A stretch of 64,000 bases of DNA from Histoplasma ohiense (taxonomy: Eukaryota > Ascomycota > Eurotiomycetes > Onygenales > Ajellomycetaceae), in contig JAEVHH010000007.1 of NCBI GenBank assembly GCA_017607445.1, forward strand, positions 248,001 through 312,000, written 5' to 3'. Shown piece after piece: positions 34,930 to 47,218 of the stretch. The notes below the pieces were generated by a model that searched no databases, was not told the DNA's origin, and worked only from the letters and a program-made list of their open reading frames with translations. A program made the translations under genes and the position numbers. The first letter of the stretch is position 1. Each line of letters starts with the position of its first letter.

Positions 34930-37108
34930 CAGAGTGAGCAATGACTCATAGATGTTGAGAACAGTGGTATTCTTCAAGATGAACACAGATTCCCAGATTG
35001 AATGATCATATTCTACTCATTTGACAAGGTATTCACAGTGATGGTGGTTGATTCTATCATCAAGAATTGTTTCAATCTTTCATTCAAGTTCATTATCTTC
35101 TTCTATGATAGCAGATGACTGTCAGTTAGAGATTCTCTGTGAAGAAAATAGATTCTCAGCCACAGATTGAAGCAGATTTGTGTGAAAGACATCATGAATA
35201 TCAGATGAAATGTTGAGTTGATAATCATATATATCTAATATCTTCATCACAGTATATTTGATGTGATGATAATTCAGTATATGTGAGAAGTAATCTGTTT
35301 TTATATTTTTGAGATCTAATCAGATCTTGTCTTTTATATAATATCAGATTACAGAACTTCTTCTGATATTCATTTAATTCTTATAATTTTACTGAATACT
35401 GATCATGAAAGTTTCTGCTCATTTATAGACTTTTTTAAACTTGCTCATGATGTTATCTGCTGCTTGTATGAGACTGTGAATGTATGTGGTTTCTCAGAGA
35501 TTCTCAGAGAAGTCTAGAACTTCTAAATTGTATTTATACAGAAGAAAGAATGAGCTTATATCTGTCATAACAGAGTCTCAGCTGTTAATCACAATCTCAA
35601 TATATGATAGCAGATGACTTCAGTTATCTTGTATATAATTACAGAATTTATGAAGAATATTCTTTATTATTTATATCATTCTCTCTATAACTTCATCAGT
35701 CTCTGAGTGATACACTATTGACAATTTTTGTTCAATTCTTAGCAGCTAGTATACACAGATTCAGAGTGTGCTGACAAATTGACTGTCTCTATCTGATACA
35801 ATGAATAAAAACAGACTGTGCATACAATAGAACAGACTTCAGACAAAGACATTCACAACTACTTCAACATTCATTCTATTATAGAATTGCAGTATCACAC
35901 TCTTGCTGAGATGATCAACAATGACTAGAATATTTATAGAATCTTCACTCTCAGATAGAGAAACTGCAAAGTCAATTGCTATATTATATCAGATTCATTC
36001 AGAGATAGACAGAGATTTTAACATCTCTTTTCATTATTTATATCATACTATTATCAAGTCACAGTGATTGCAATTGCATACAAATCAGCATACATTCTTT
36101 GATATATTCAGTCAGTAGAAATCTCAGACTATAATGCTGTATATAATCTCACAGTCTAAATACTCAGTCATTGATAAGTCATGAATCTTCTACATGATTT
36201 GTGTTTATAGAGATTCTGAATCAGAGATTCATTGTCTGTCTCAGAAGTATAGACATTCATCATTATCAATCAAATATACTGAGATATTCATTTTTGAGTA
36301 TACATCTGCAGAGAATTGAGATGCTCTGTTTTGTACAGCTTCAGCAGCTTGTTGTCAGAATTCATCTGTCTCTATTGCTTATCTTCATTGCTCTTCAAGT
36401 AAGAGATATTGAGTACAGAATTGATTAATATGTATACAGAGTTCATCTGACTATATGAGACTTTCTATAATTATAGAGTTGATTAATCAATACTCTTGAT
36501 GTTTTCATCTGTCATTCAAATCATTGAACAGTATATCTTGTTCTCAGTGAAATAGAGCATTTATGAGAGTGTTCTCTGCTTCTGATTAGTAGCAAATTAT
36601 GAACAAGAATCAGCTAAGAAACAATGATCAGTATATATACCTCTCAATAAACTTATGAGTAATTGTGAAATATTTCAGATTTTTATGATTGATAACAATC
36701 TCAAATCTCTCAACACTCATGAGTTCAGACTCTTATTCTTTGAAATATTATATGATCACTAAATGCTTCTTGTTGTAGATCTTATAATTGCATTCAGCAG
36801 ACAATATCTTCTTCAAAATAAAGACACAAGATTATAGAACATTTTCATTATCATATTACATCAATGTTTCATCTATTATATAATCTGAGACATCTGTTTC
36901 AAGAGTTGTATGCTTATCTGAATCAAATGATTGTAGCATCAGAGTACTTGTGAATATACACTTCAGCCTTTTGAAAGCTGCATCCACTTCATCAGTTCAT
37001 TGAAATACAGTGTCTTTTCAGATTAGATTCATCAGTGATTATACAATATCAGAGAAGTTTTTAATAAATCTTCAGTAGAAGTTGATGAACTCTAGAAAAC
37101 TTCTAGTC
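34930..37108 (-). pseudogene. pol 3' part (RNase H, integrase, chromodomain), element A5
   Basis: Antisense copy of A1 pol from mid RT/RNase H (37108) to the chromodomain end. RNase H motif region near 36860, integrase core near 35790, chromodomain region near 34960-35110. Dense TGA/TAA stops. Resumes across D2 at 43035. Confidence 0.78.
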
Positions 37109-37403
37109 TCTTTTACTAGACTGATCAGTGGGACCATGAATTTCACATTTGGTTTGGTTTGATTTGGTCCCAGTCCATTTCTTGGCATGATTTCCAGTGG
37201 AACCAGAATCAGAATGGAAGTGTAAAGGGACCAAAATTTTCAAAAATGAAGTGTAAAAGAACCAGATTTAGATCTAACATGACTATTATGAGATCAACAA
37301 AATTTATTATTTCATGCAAAGTGACTGACTATGAAAAATAAAAACATGATCTGAGACTGATCATGATTTTAACTCAAGTTTGGTCCTGTTCTGATGATTA
37401 TGT

Positions 37404-37520
37404 AATACATGACAATTGGTAACAATTATTGATAACACTCACAATACATGACAATTGGTAACAATTATTGGTAACACTCACAATACATGACAATTGGTAA
37501 CAATTATTGGTAACACTCAC
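37404..37520. repeat. 3 x 39-bp direct repeat near D2 left end
   Basis: Three almost identical copies starting AATACATGACAATTGGTAAC at 37404, 37443 and 37482. Subterminal repeats in hAT elements can be transposase-binding sites; here that is inference. Confidence 0.9.
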
Positions 37521-37533
37521 AAGCTCATTAATA

Positions 37534-39933
37534 CTATATACAATCACATTCAATTTTGTCCTCCACTATATCATTGGAAGAGAATTCTGTCACAATAGAA
37601 TTCTTATCAACAATTTCTTTTTCTTTTCCATGTTTAATCATCATCAATTTCTTTACAGTTTCTCCTTGCAATTGATCACAATGATAGTGACAAATATCTT
37701 GACTTGAGTTAAACTTTCTCTCTATATCAACTTCTGTCAATGAAATTGTCAGAATATTACATATCATCATTGCCACTGTTGAGTACTGACTGCTGATCAT
37801 CCTCCACAGATCTAAAATAGATTTTCCTTTGATATTAACAGAATCATTATATAGATAGCAGTCAAATTCAGTATTGCAAGAATTTTATTTGCTCAGATTT
37901 TCAGCAGCAATCAACAAGTACAAATCCTTAATCAATAAATATTAGTAACAGATTAATATCAATATCTCAGTGAGTATTATAAAAAACAAAGTTACTAACC
38001 AAAGAATTATGCTCTATTGACTCTTTAATTTGTGTATTATTCCATTTATATTGTTGATAGTTGTTGTTGTAGTATGTCTGAGCTATATCAATATAGATTT
38101 ATTGTTCTTCTGCCGTCCAATTCTCAGAAGTATATGCATTGATTCAATGAGAGAGATCAAATACAGCAGCAACAGTATAGTAATCAGCAAATGATTGATT
38201 GATTCTTACATAATACTCTGCAAGTTTGTCTCAAGCTCTTTCAATTGCTGTAGAAATAACTCTATTTCAGAATTGCTTTTTTTATATATGAGTTATCTGA
38301 GTTTTCAAATGAGTAAATAAACTGTTGTATATTCATCAAGAAGCTTGCATCATTGATATTACTGTAATAGACACAGTCTTTGTTGTGTTGTAAAAGATAA
38401 ACAACAGTTCAACAACATATTTTAACTGTGTTCACTCTGTATCAGAAAGTTTCAGAGTATGAATCTTCTTTCACTCAGAATTCTGAATTCAATGATTCAC
38501 AGCATTTTTTAGTTGAAGTGTTTGAACTGTCATTTTATAGATAGAACTCCACTGTGTTTGAATATCTTGTATCATATTAAGAGAAGGAACTGAGCTATAT
38601 GTGGCTTGAATATCATAGAATCATTGTTGTTGTTTGAGAGAAGTACTGATTGCATTGGCAATGTGATGAATCTAAAAAAGATAATGAGATAGTTAGCAAA
38701 TTGATCAATTTTCACTGAAGCATTATCAAATATCATTATCTTGCAAAGAGTTGATGAGAATGTGATGTGAGTAATAATTTCAACATCATTCTCATCAAAA
38801 CAACTGATCAGTTCTGTGTTTTCAGATTCAATATTCAGGCCTTTAATCAATACTTGAACAACAAGCTGAATAACATGTGCAATACAGAGAATATGTTCAT
38901 GTTTATCATTTCATCTATACAATATCAGTTTTTGTTTCAGACTCTGTATCATGATCAAGTTGTTTGCTGCATTGTCTGTTGTGATTGCAAGAAGATCTGA
39001 TGAAATATCTCAGTAATCATTTTTAATGATTGTCATAAAAACATCAGTCATATATTCATCTGTATAACTGCTCTTCAATTGTTCAAAGTCAATCAATTTC
39101 TCTTTATAATTTCAATCCTCATCAATAAAATAACAAACTGCATTCAAAAAGAATAGATTGTTGATGTTTGTTCATGCATTCACTGTCAGTGATATCTTCT
39201 GTTGTTTCTTCAACAGAAGTTCAAGTTGTTGCATATCATTGTTGTAATGTGTATTCAGAAAAGAGCAGAGACTGAATTGATGAGGAATTTGAATATATGA
39301 ATTAAGCATTTGAAGTAAAGTTCAAAATTCTGAGTTTTCAACAGCATGCAGTGAAAGATTCAAGAATATATATAGATATAGAAGTTGTTCTTGAAAGTTG
39401 TCTGATGAAAGAGTTGAAATTGAAAGATCAGTATCAGTTCATTGTTGTTTTCACATGTTTTCCTGCAAAATAGTACATAAGCATTACCAAATATCATTAT
39501 CATTAATGAGAGTAGATGATATAAGTATCAGTTCATGAAGAATATTCTGATGTTTTTCTCTAAGCTGTAGATAATCAGCAGATTTCAAATGTTGTGTGAT
39601 TTCTTCTGATTCATATCCACTTCAGAATGAATGTTTTTGTATGAAGTTGCAATGATTACAGCAGAGAAATGGCTCTTCAGTGATCTTCACAGTAATTTGT
39701 TGAAAGTTTTTTCATAGATCTTCTTGTTGTCTATACTGGCTTTTTCATAGATTGCATTGTTTTTCATTATCAAGAAAAAAGAAAGTGTGCATCCATCAGA
39801 TTTGAAAGAGCTCATTTTGTGAGAACTTGTAAACAACATAAATTGTTTGATCCACTCTTATTTCTATAAGATCTTGAATCTTCATTAAAAAAGGTGATGA
39901 ATTCCCTGATTCAGCAATTACTGAAGTTGTCAT
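37534..39933 (-). pseudogene. hAT transposase
   Basis: A 2400-nt frame (799 codons plus stop) from Met 39933 (MTTSVIAESGNSSPFLMKIQ), with segments at 38850 and 37800 in the same frame and only TGA/TAA breaks. Domains: BED-like zinc finger (CCNHCNFIQKHSF, residues ~90-130), RNase H-like core start LTVNAWTNINN (~residue 246, with Asn where hAT proteins have catalytic Asp), second catalytic region TTDNAANN (~320), the helical insertion, and the C-terminal hATC dimerisation domain (QYSTVAMMICNILTISLT, FNSSQDICHYH, residues ~711-780). The Asp to Asn change fits the GG to GA signature. Non-functional now. Confidence 0.87.
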
Positions 39934-40509
39934 GATGAATATAAATGATGAGAAATTATGTGTGGAATGAATTCTGAGGATAATAAAGTTAAGAAATTTG
40001 TTGAGTTTTTTTTTACTCTCTTTTCATTAACCCACTCTAATTGGTTAGAACACTAGTAGAATATATTTATAAACAACAACAAAATTATGATAAAATAGAA
40101 AAGAATGATAATTAAAATATTAAAGATATTATTAAGGTTTATAAGTATTGAAAAGTTGATTCATTAGATATATTATCTATCTCTAATATATCACAATTCC
40201 ACAGTATGAATTTATCACCTTTCATTGTTTACTGATACTATATGTAAAGTCACACACACCTTACAGTATACATACACATATATATATATATATATATCAT
40301 AAGCATAATATCACTACAATAATATATTCTCACAACAAAGAATTGCATAATGTAAAATATCAAATAAAAAATTTGTAATCTCTGACAGATAATAATACAA
40401 TTAATTTAACAAAAATATTAAAAAACAAATATATAAAAAAAAAATTTTTTTCTTAAATCATTTTCTCTTCTTCTTTGACATTCTTCTTCTTCTTTTTCTT
40501 TTTCTTCTC

Positions 40510-41355
40510 TTTCTTTTTCTTTTCATTCTTCACAATTCAATTCTTCTCTTTCTTCTTCTTTCTCTTCTTCTTCTTCTCATCTGAGAAAACAATCATCTCA
40601 AAACCCTTCTCAGCTATCTTTTCAGATGAGAAAGAATTCTTCTCTCTTTTCATCAGATTTATTTGAGCTTCAAAGTTCTGCATTTTCTGATCTGCTGTCT
40701 CAGATTCTATCTCTGCAGTAAGTAAATTAGCATGCTCAGAAAGCAATGCTGTCTTCTCAATGTTCTGAATCATTGAGTGTATACAAGATCTAAACAAGAT
40801 TTCAATGCTCTGATTCTCTTCAGAAGCCTGCTAATCAATTAAACAACAGAATTATTATCAAAAAGTATTATCAATGAATATATTCAAAATACAATCTATC
40901 AGTTTGAGTTTCTTTGTCTCACAGATAAACACATCTTCAATCTTCTTCTGACAGTGCTTTTTCACAGTCATCATTTTCTCAGTTCTCTCTCTCTTCATCT
41001 TAATCTCAAATTATTTTCATGAGTACTTCTGATTTCAGCACTGCTGTATGAGCAACTTCACTGCTTTCTTCTTCAACTTCTCACACATTGAGTCATCAGC
41101 ATCATTCCTTTCATAATATCAGTCAAATTTCAGTAGAAGCATTACCCAAAATCATTATCAATCTACTTCATTACAGAGTTTTTTCAAGACAATATGATAT
41201 GTTTTGTGATCAGTCTCTTCACACTTGAAGAATTCTTTCTCTTCTCTCTCAAGATGATGACAGTGCTTGCATATCTTGATGATACACAGAGCCATCAAAT
41301 GTTTCTTGAAGAAGAGAACAGACATGTTTTCAGCAGAAGAAGAAGAGAGAAACAC
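40510..41355 (-). pseudogene. Charged, helical D2 cargo gene of unknown function
   Basis: No family recognised. The 5' exon, from about 41355 or the Met at 41325, gives CIIKICKHCHHLEREEKEFFKC, ETDHKTYHIVLKKL and, after TGA breaks in frame, a Lys/Glu-rich helix (CEKLKKKAVKLLIQQC, MKRERTEKMMTVKKHCQKK). A likely intron separates 40870 from about 40830. The 3' exon reads IHSMIQNIEKTALLSEHANL and ends in a Lys/Arg/Glu run resembling a nuclear localisation signal (40510-40600). Many Cys/His codons may be former Arg (CGT to TGT). It lies between the transposase and the H3-like gene and is transcribed away from the latter. Confidence 0.55.
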
Positions 41356-41880
41356 ATTCTAATTGTGATGATGAAGATTTCTAGAGAAAATAATATATTC
41401 TTCTTATAAGTTACTATCCACACAGAAATGTGATGAGAAGAACAGAGATATATCAAAGAATTCAAGAAGAAAGAAAATCTACTTCTATATATTATGAGAA
41501 ATTACATATCTTATAGCAACACTGTTTGCATTTTTGTACTACTTGTTGATATCAGATACTGCATGCACTCTGCAAGTTATATTATGACTGAATACAGATG
41601 AGATGTTTCTTTGTTGCTATAGAGATTATTTGTATATACAATCTCTCAGTTTAACATCTATATATATTTTTCTTTTTCTTTGTTCTTTCTCTCTTCTCTC
41701 TCTAACTCATCATAATTCTGTAGTAGTATGTTAATTATTAAAAGCAATATGAATATCTCAATGTTTTCTGTGAATGAATACTGATTGATTAATTGATTCT
41801 ATCTAGCAAATTCATCATCACAAATCTCTGTTCTTTCCTCTCTGAAATCTATACATTTATTCTCTGCACTCATTTCTTCT

Positions 41881-41929
41881 CACTCTCTGATTTCTCTTCT
41901 CTCACTTCTCAATTCCTTCCCTCTCTTCA
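41881..41929 (+). promoter_or_regulatory. Pyrimidine-rich leader upstream of the H3-like gene
   Basis: Almost unbroken C/T tract ending CCTTCCCTCTCTTCA immediately before the ATG. Long pyrimidine tracts next to starts are typical of well-expressed filamentous-fungal genes. The 41356-41880 interval, with another CT block at 41669-41707, would be a shared divergent promoter. Confidence 0.5.
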
Positions 41930-42538
41930 ATGAAAAAAATGATCTGTGATAAGAGTATCTCTCATCAGAGAGCAATACCAACAACTGCTGCTTCTCACAA
42001 AGCAGCATATGAGCAGCAAGTGGCAGAGTGAAAAGCAGTCTGAGCTCATCATCACAAGTGACATTTCAATACTCACTGTGCTGTGTGAAAGATGCACAAC
42101 CCCCACTCTTGTATGAAAAAAGTGGATAAGCAGAGTATGAAATTCAAAGTAATACTTTTTGATAACATTAAATACTGATATAAAAGTAGAAGCTATCTGT
42201 GAGATCTGTTATTATTAGAAGTCTGAGAATCTCATTTTTCTCAAAGCTGTATTTACATATTTTGTTCAGAAGATTGATAAGAGAAAGTATTGCTTTCAGT
42301 GTTCTGCTCTCAATACTTTTCAAGTTGCTGTGAAGACAATGTTGATCACACTTTTTGAGTGTATGATATCATGTGAAAACAGATGTAACAATATCTCACT
42401 AATCATTTTATAGATGATATTAAGGCTATAATTCATCATAAACAGATGACTCTCACTATGAGAGATATTAGATTGATGATAAAGATTGCTGAAGAATTGA
42501 GTAGTAATTTTTTTGACAATTATAAATTGAATAAATGA
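41930..42538 (+). pseudogene. Histone H3-like (possibly CenH3-like) gene, three exons, inside hAT element D2
   Basis: Exons 41930-42134, 42187-42360 and 42414-42538 join in frame to 168 codons including the stop. Introns are 52 and 53 bp, both start GTATGA, have CTGAT/CTAAT branch sites and end AG. The histone fold aligns to H3: AICEICYY-stop-KS with ALREIRRYQKS, KAVFTYFVQKI with KLPFQRLVREI, CFQCSALNTFQVAV with RFQSSAVMALQEAS, ITLFEYDIKAIIHHKQMT with VGLFEDTNLCAIHAKRVT without gaps, then MRDIRL with PKDIQL. The tail has KAAYEQQVAE, like KAPRKQLAS. Differences: tail about 30 residues longer than H3, loop 1 about 3 shorter. Five in-frame stops (four TGA in the tail, one TAG at the Gln of RYQKS) and Arg to Cys changes fit the local decay. 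Identity over the fold is about one third. Confidence 0.74.
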
Positions 42539-43034
42539 GTTTTGTTTTATTTTTTTTTTTTCATTATTTTTTTTTTGCTGAAGATTTTTGTTTTTTTTTT
42601 TTTTATAATATTCTCAGTTGTTGTTTTTGTTTTTGTTTTTTAATTTTGAAAATGTCTACAGACATATAATGATATTTCTGTTGTGACATCAAAAAGATAA
42701 CAATATTTGATAACACTCACATCATAATTAGCTACCATCCAGCATAAAGATATATGTATTATGTAATTATAAGTAAGTCATGGTTCCATTTGATTCCATT
42801 TTGTAAAATGAGACCAAACAGAACTGTGACTCAGAAATCAAGATAAAAACAGTATTTGAAATCTAAATATTTCTCATAAACAGTGAAATGAGATCAGAGC
42901 TATAATACAAACAGTGTAAAGTGACTGATTTGAAAAACAATATATGAGATCAGAATCAAAATATACAAGAATGAGATCAACACTAAAATTGATCATGATC
43001 TCATACACAGTCACACAGCCAGTCTATCTTTTAC

Positions 43035-44387
43035 TGAGACTGATATCTCTCAGCTGAGAATTGCTTCCATCTTCTTAGAATTCATACATATATCTTTTTC
43101 AGCTTTGATGATGAATTCTAGATAGATTGTAGACTTAGTTTCAAAGTCATATTTATCAATGTTCATTTATAGTTCAGCTTCTCATAGACAGTCAAGCACT
43201 TGTTGTATATGCTTGCAGTATTCAGCAAGCAATTCATCAGTGAAGATTAGAATATCATTCATATACACTGAAATGATTTCATCAAGCAGATCTCATAAGG
43301 CTCAGTTAATGTATTTCTGAAACATACTCAGAGCATTCACCAATTCAAAGAGAGTCACAGTCCATTCATATAATTCATAACATATGTGAAAGACAGTTAG
43401 TCATTCATCATCTTCATTAATTCTTATCTTATAGAAGGCTGCAGAGATATCAAGTTTCATAAATCATTTTGCTTTTTCTATTCATTCAAGTGTTTCATTG
43501 ATGAGTGAAAGAGAGTATCAGTTCTTCTGTGTGATTTTGTTAAGTTCTCAATAGTCAACACAGAATTATAAGTCTTTTTCTGATTTCTTTGCAAATAGCA
43601 CAGATGCTGCAGTAGATGAGTTGCTAATATAAATGAAGTCTTTGTTCAGTAATCTATTGAGTGTTTTTCATAGAATGAGAAGCTCATCACATGATATACT
43701 GTAGAGAGAATCTCAGAGTGATTGTGAATTTTTACTGTCTTTTTTGATGAGTTCAATTATATGATCTATACTGCATTCTTGATGAGAGGGAAGCTTTTCA
43801 GCTTTCTTTTCATTGAACATATTTGCAAAGTTTTTGTACAATTCAGATAGTTCTTTGCACAGTTTCTTGAAATTCTTGAGTTCTAGCTTTTCTAACACTT
43901 TCTTGATATTCATCATGCTAGCAGTGAACACTTGAATGTCCTTCTTCTTGCATGCTTGATGAGTTAGTAGTTTGAATGCTTTCATTGATATCTGAGTGAG
44001 ATCAGTGGTTCTGTTGATATTCTTTTCATAATCACAGTCATTTTCTGAGAAGATTAGACAACAGTTGTGTGCATCTATCAGAGTTTCAAATTCTGTAAGC
44101 TATAACAGATCAAGTATTAAGTTGTATTCAAGATCTTACACTTCATATATATAAACATTTCTTTTTTCATATTCTTCTACATCAATGTTGAACTTTATCA
44201 TATTGTAGAAGACAGATTCTCTGAGATCATTGAATTCACTGAGTTTATACAGTTCAGAAAAGAGAATACACTGAAACTTATACTTTTCAATCAACTGAGT
44301 GTTTATAAGAGTGTAGTGAAGAAAACCACTGTCTACTATTGCTTGTACATTGACTAGACTATTTACAATGATGAAGATTATAATCAC
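43035..44387 (-). pseudogene. pol 5' part (protease, RT), element A5
   Basis: Protease near 44350 (VDSGFLHYTLINTQLI, catalytic DSG intact), spacer at 43713-43985 (QVFTASMMNIKKVLEKLEL) and RT down to 43035 with the YMNDILIF region near 43255. Joins to 37108 across D2. Confidence 0.82.
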
Positions 44388-44419
44388 ATCTACTTGTATT
44401 TTCTGTTCAAATCTTCAGC

Positions 44420-45457
44420 TCATTTCTTGCTTCTTAAGCTCTTATCTGTGTTTTAGAGTGATAGCTCTTCATTTCTCTGTTCTTGTTCATTTATAGATGT
44501 AGTTATATTCACATGCAGTGTAGAAGCTGAGATTACTGCATTGATACACTGATTTGCAAAGTGTCTCAGTCTATTGCAACAGATGCAAACTTCTCAGATG
44601 ATTCAATCAGTAACTTCTCATTCAGAGAGATCAGATATTATTGATCATTTCACATTCATATGAGAGATTCAATTCATGATGTCTGTGAGAGTGATTGATG
44701 TAGTTGATACAGTGATAGATGTAAAGTTCTGTCTATGATTGTTACAGCTTTCTTATACAGCATTGAAACATGTGAGATTGTTGTTGAGTTGACACAAGTG
44801 AGTGCAGTAGTTGTGATAATGTGAGAGTATAAAATACAAGATGCAGAGTTTAAACAGTTCAAAGTTGATGTACTGATTCAGAAGATTAATTTTCACAGCA
44901 TCATCTCAGTTCTGTTCTTCTATTTCATGAATCTTGCTATTGAAATTGAGCAGATAGTTTGCTAGAGAAATATTTCACTGATAATTTCTATTCAGCCACT
45001 GCATTGCACACACTTGCAGTGTAGAGTTCAAGAATAGAATATTCAGTTAGCAGAAGACATCTTCAGAAATACACATTTCATATATATATGATTCAATTCA
45101 GAATTGAAATTTCACTAGAGCATCTTCTTCTAGTTGACTATAAATATAGCAGACTTGCAAGAGCAGAGAGTCTATCACAAATTCATTTTTCTTAAATTTG
45201 ATTTTTGTTTTCTATTTTCAGACTAGATAGATCAAGAGCTCTTCTGCAAATTTATTGAAAAGAGAAAGATATTCTTTTCTTTCATACACAGAGAATATTG
45301 ATATCTGTGTAGTTTCTGATATATTCACACTCAGATGATTCAGTTGTTGTTGAAGCTTCATCATCTGCAAGAATTGCTGCTGAAGAAAATTATAAAGCTC
45401 AGTATTATCTTCAACAAAACTTCAGTTCTCACTTATAAAGAAATGTTTGTAATTCAT
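44420..45457 (-). pseudogene. gag, element A5
   Basis: Starts at Met 45457 (MNYKHFFISENW). Same architecture as A1 and A2 gag (LQQQFLQMMKLQQQL, LLIYLVWKQKTKIKFKKNEF, IYSQLEEDALVKFQF) but clearly diverged in sequence, so A5 represents a separate subfamily. The zinc-knuckle region is near 44560. Confidence 0.78.
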
Positions 45458-45726
45458 TTTATTTTTATACAAGATCATGATTCTTAGTTCTGATAGCTTG
45501 AAGATCAGAAGATTCAGTTCTTATTCTTGAAGAAAATACTTCATAAGCACTCAGACTTCTTCACAGCACTATCACAGTGATACAGCTTTGTAAAACTTTG
45601 AAAATTACAGATATTATCACAACAACACAGCTTTGTAGAGACTTGATAACTTATTCTTAACTTAAGCATCTGAATGCAATCATAAACATAGAGCACTCAG
45701 ATCAACACAGATGAATCAATTTGTAA

Positions 45727-46120
45727 TATAACAAACATACTTCAATTAACAATTTGATACTATTCTAATTACAGATTACAAATTGATTAAGAAAAGAAAG
45801 AGAAAAGAGATCAGAAGAAAAAATCATACAAAGAGAATTTTTATAGAGAGAAGATCAGAGTGAAAGAATATCAGAAGCCACTTCACAGTGAAGCACAGAG
45901 TGAAATACAGAGTGAAAGAACATTGAGAGTTACACAGAAGAATTATTAGAACTATACAAGCACAGAGCACAAGACAGAAGAAGTTACATGAAAGAATTAT
46001 TAGAGACTATACAAGCACAGAGTGCAATAACAGAGATGAGTAGATGTATGTGAGTGTGAAATGTGAGGTAGAAGAGGTTGGTTGCATAAGTTAACTACTA
46101 ATAGATGCTAACCTGTCACA
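45727..46120 (-). repeat. LTR-A, 5' LTR of A5
   Basis: 394 bp, TATAACAAACATAC to TAACCTGTCACA, followed directly by the duplication CTCTG. 46121-46135 is the resumed piggyBac gene. Confidence 0.9.
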
Positions 46121-46135
46121 CTCTGAATTATCTAC

Positions 46136-46406
46136 TGTAAGAGATGGTTGTAGGTATAATTATGGGAGTAGTGTGAAGTACATATATAGAATGTTAAGAA
46201 GGTAGCAATCTCTATTATTCAAAGCTAATCACTGATCCTCTAATATCTACAGATATCAGCAAGCATTATATAGGCGATCATCACACACTACAGCTGCCTA
46301 TGATGCTGTGTGCTATATTCCTTCTCATTAATTCTGATGTGTTCTGTGTTCTTCTATCACTATATAGCTATTTTCTAATATAGATATCTCCATTGCATCT
46401 ATTACA
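46136..46406 (-). repeat. LTR-B, 3' LTR of B2
   Basis: 271 bp, TGTAAGAGATGG to CATCTATTACA on the plus strand. Confidence 0.9.
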
Positions 46407-46941
46407 ATTATCTCTCTTCTTCAAAGACCTGATCTTCAGAGCTTCTTACTGCAACATGCAAAGTTCATAACATGTACTGTGTGATTAATATTGTATAGAG
46501 TTCACAGAATTGAGCTGAATTAATTGTTGAGATTAATTTCAAAGTGTTACTGTTTCAGAAGAATGTTTTTTCATTTTTGATGTTATTGCAGTTCAATCAC
46601 AATTTAGACACAATTTCTGAATCTTTTTTCTTTGACTTCTACATCAAAAATCACACTCCATTGAAAATCATCATCAACATCATCACTAACAATTTTTTAT
46701 TAAAAAAGAATACATCAATTAAAGTACACTGTATCTTTCTATACAATTTTTATTGCAAAATTCAAAGTTTTGATTGTGTGATTGTGTTTTTCATTTTGAA
46801 TTGAGTTTTGTGTTGTTGCAATTTTTTTGATCAATATTGTAATATTGATTTCAATCTTCAATATCTGTTTTTCTTTCTTGTTGCTTTTGCTTCTCCTTCT
46901 TCTTTGAACAAGGTCTTGATACTGATCAAAGTTATGATAGA
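46407..46941 (+). promoter_or_regulatory. Probable promoter and leader region of the B antisense gene
   Basis: About 535 bp between the 3' LTR of B2 and the antisense start codon. It has a pyrimidine-rich block just upstream (TTTCTTTCTTGTTGCTTTTG and TTCTCCTTCTTC, 46869-46905). An 86-codon frame at 46544-46804 is Phe/Ile/Asn-rich without recognised homology. The region is missing from B1, so there is no copy to compare. Confidence 0.4.
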
Positions 46942-47218
46942 ATGTCAGAACCAGCTGTTTCCATTACTGGTTTGAAGTCTATGAAGAATGATATGCTGTC
47001 TGTCATTGAGAGCATTTGCTTGGATTGTCTGAAGAGGTTGCAGAATTCTTCAGTATATTCTTGCTTTGTGAATGATGAACAGATATACTGTTACATCTGC
47101 TATATATCAAATAGAAGTTATGCTGCTGTAAGTTTTTTTAAACTGAGATTGTTAAGAGTACTAACAGGTTATAGATATCTGAGTGCTTTCACAAAATCAG
47201 TCAATCTTTGATCAATGA

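Larger units (their letters stand above)
37117..43026. mobile_element. hAT DNA transposon D2 carrying extra genes
   Basis: 5910 bp, bounded by TAGACTGATCAGTGGGACC at left and (reverse complement) TAGACTGGCTGTGTGAC at right. The perfect 8-bp duplication TCTTTTAC (37109-37116 and 43027-43034) is in A5 pol; 8-bp duplications and TAGAC-type ends are typical of hAT. Contents: transposase (-), a charged-protein gene (-), and a histone H3-like gene (+) arranged divergently from the latter. The GGGACCAAA-rich ends are shared with D1. Confidence 0.93.
34522..46120 (-). mobile_element. Ty3/gypsy chromovirus A5, split by hAT element D2
   Basis: Both LTRs are 394 bp (34522-34915 and 45727-46120). The target-site duplication CTCTG (34517-34521 and 46121-46125) lies within the piggyBac gene. 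Gag is at 44420-45457 and pol at 43035-44387 plus 34930-37108, the gap being D2. Removing D2 and one duplicated TCTTTTAC restores a continuous element of about 5.7 kb. Confidence 0.93.

Noticed and set aside
39463..39487. Intron in the hAT transposase (GTAATG...TTGCAG)
   Set aside because: Only 25 bp, and the frame continues straight through it with one TAA in place of a Gln codon.
40475..40666. Phe-rich plus-strand ORF
   Set aside because: Complement of the Lys/Glu-rich end of the charged D2 gene; pure low complexity.
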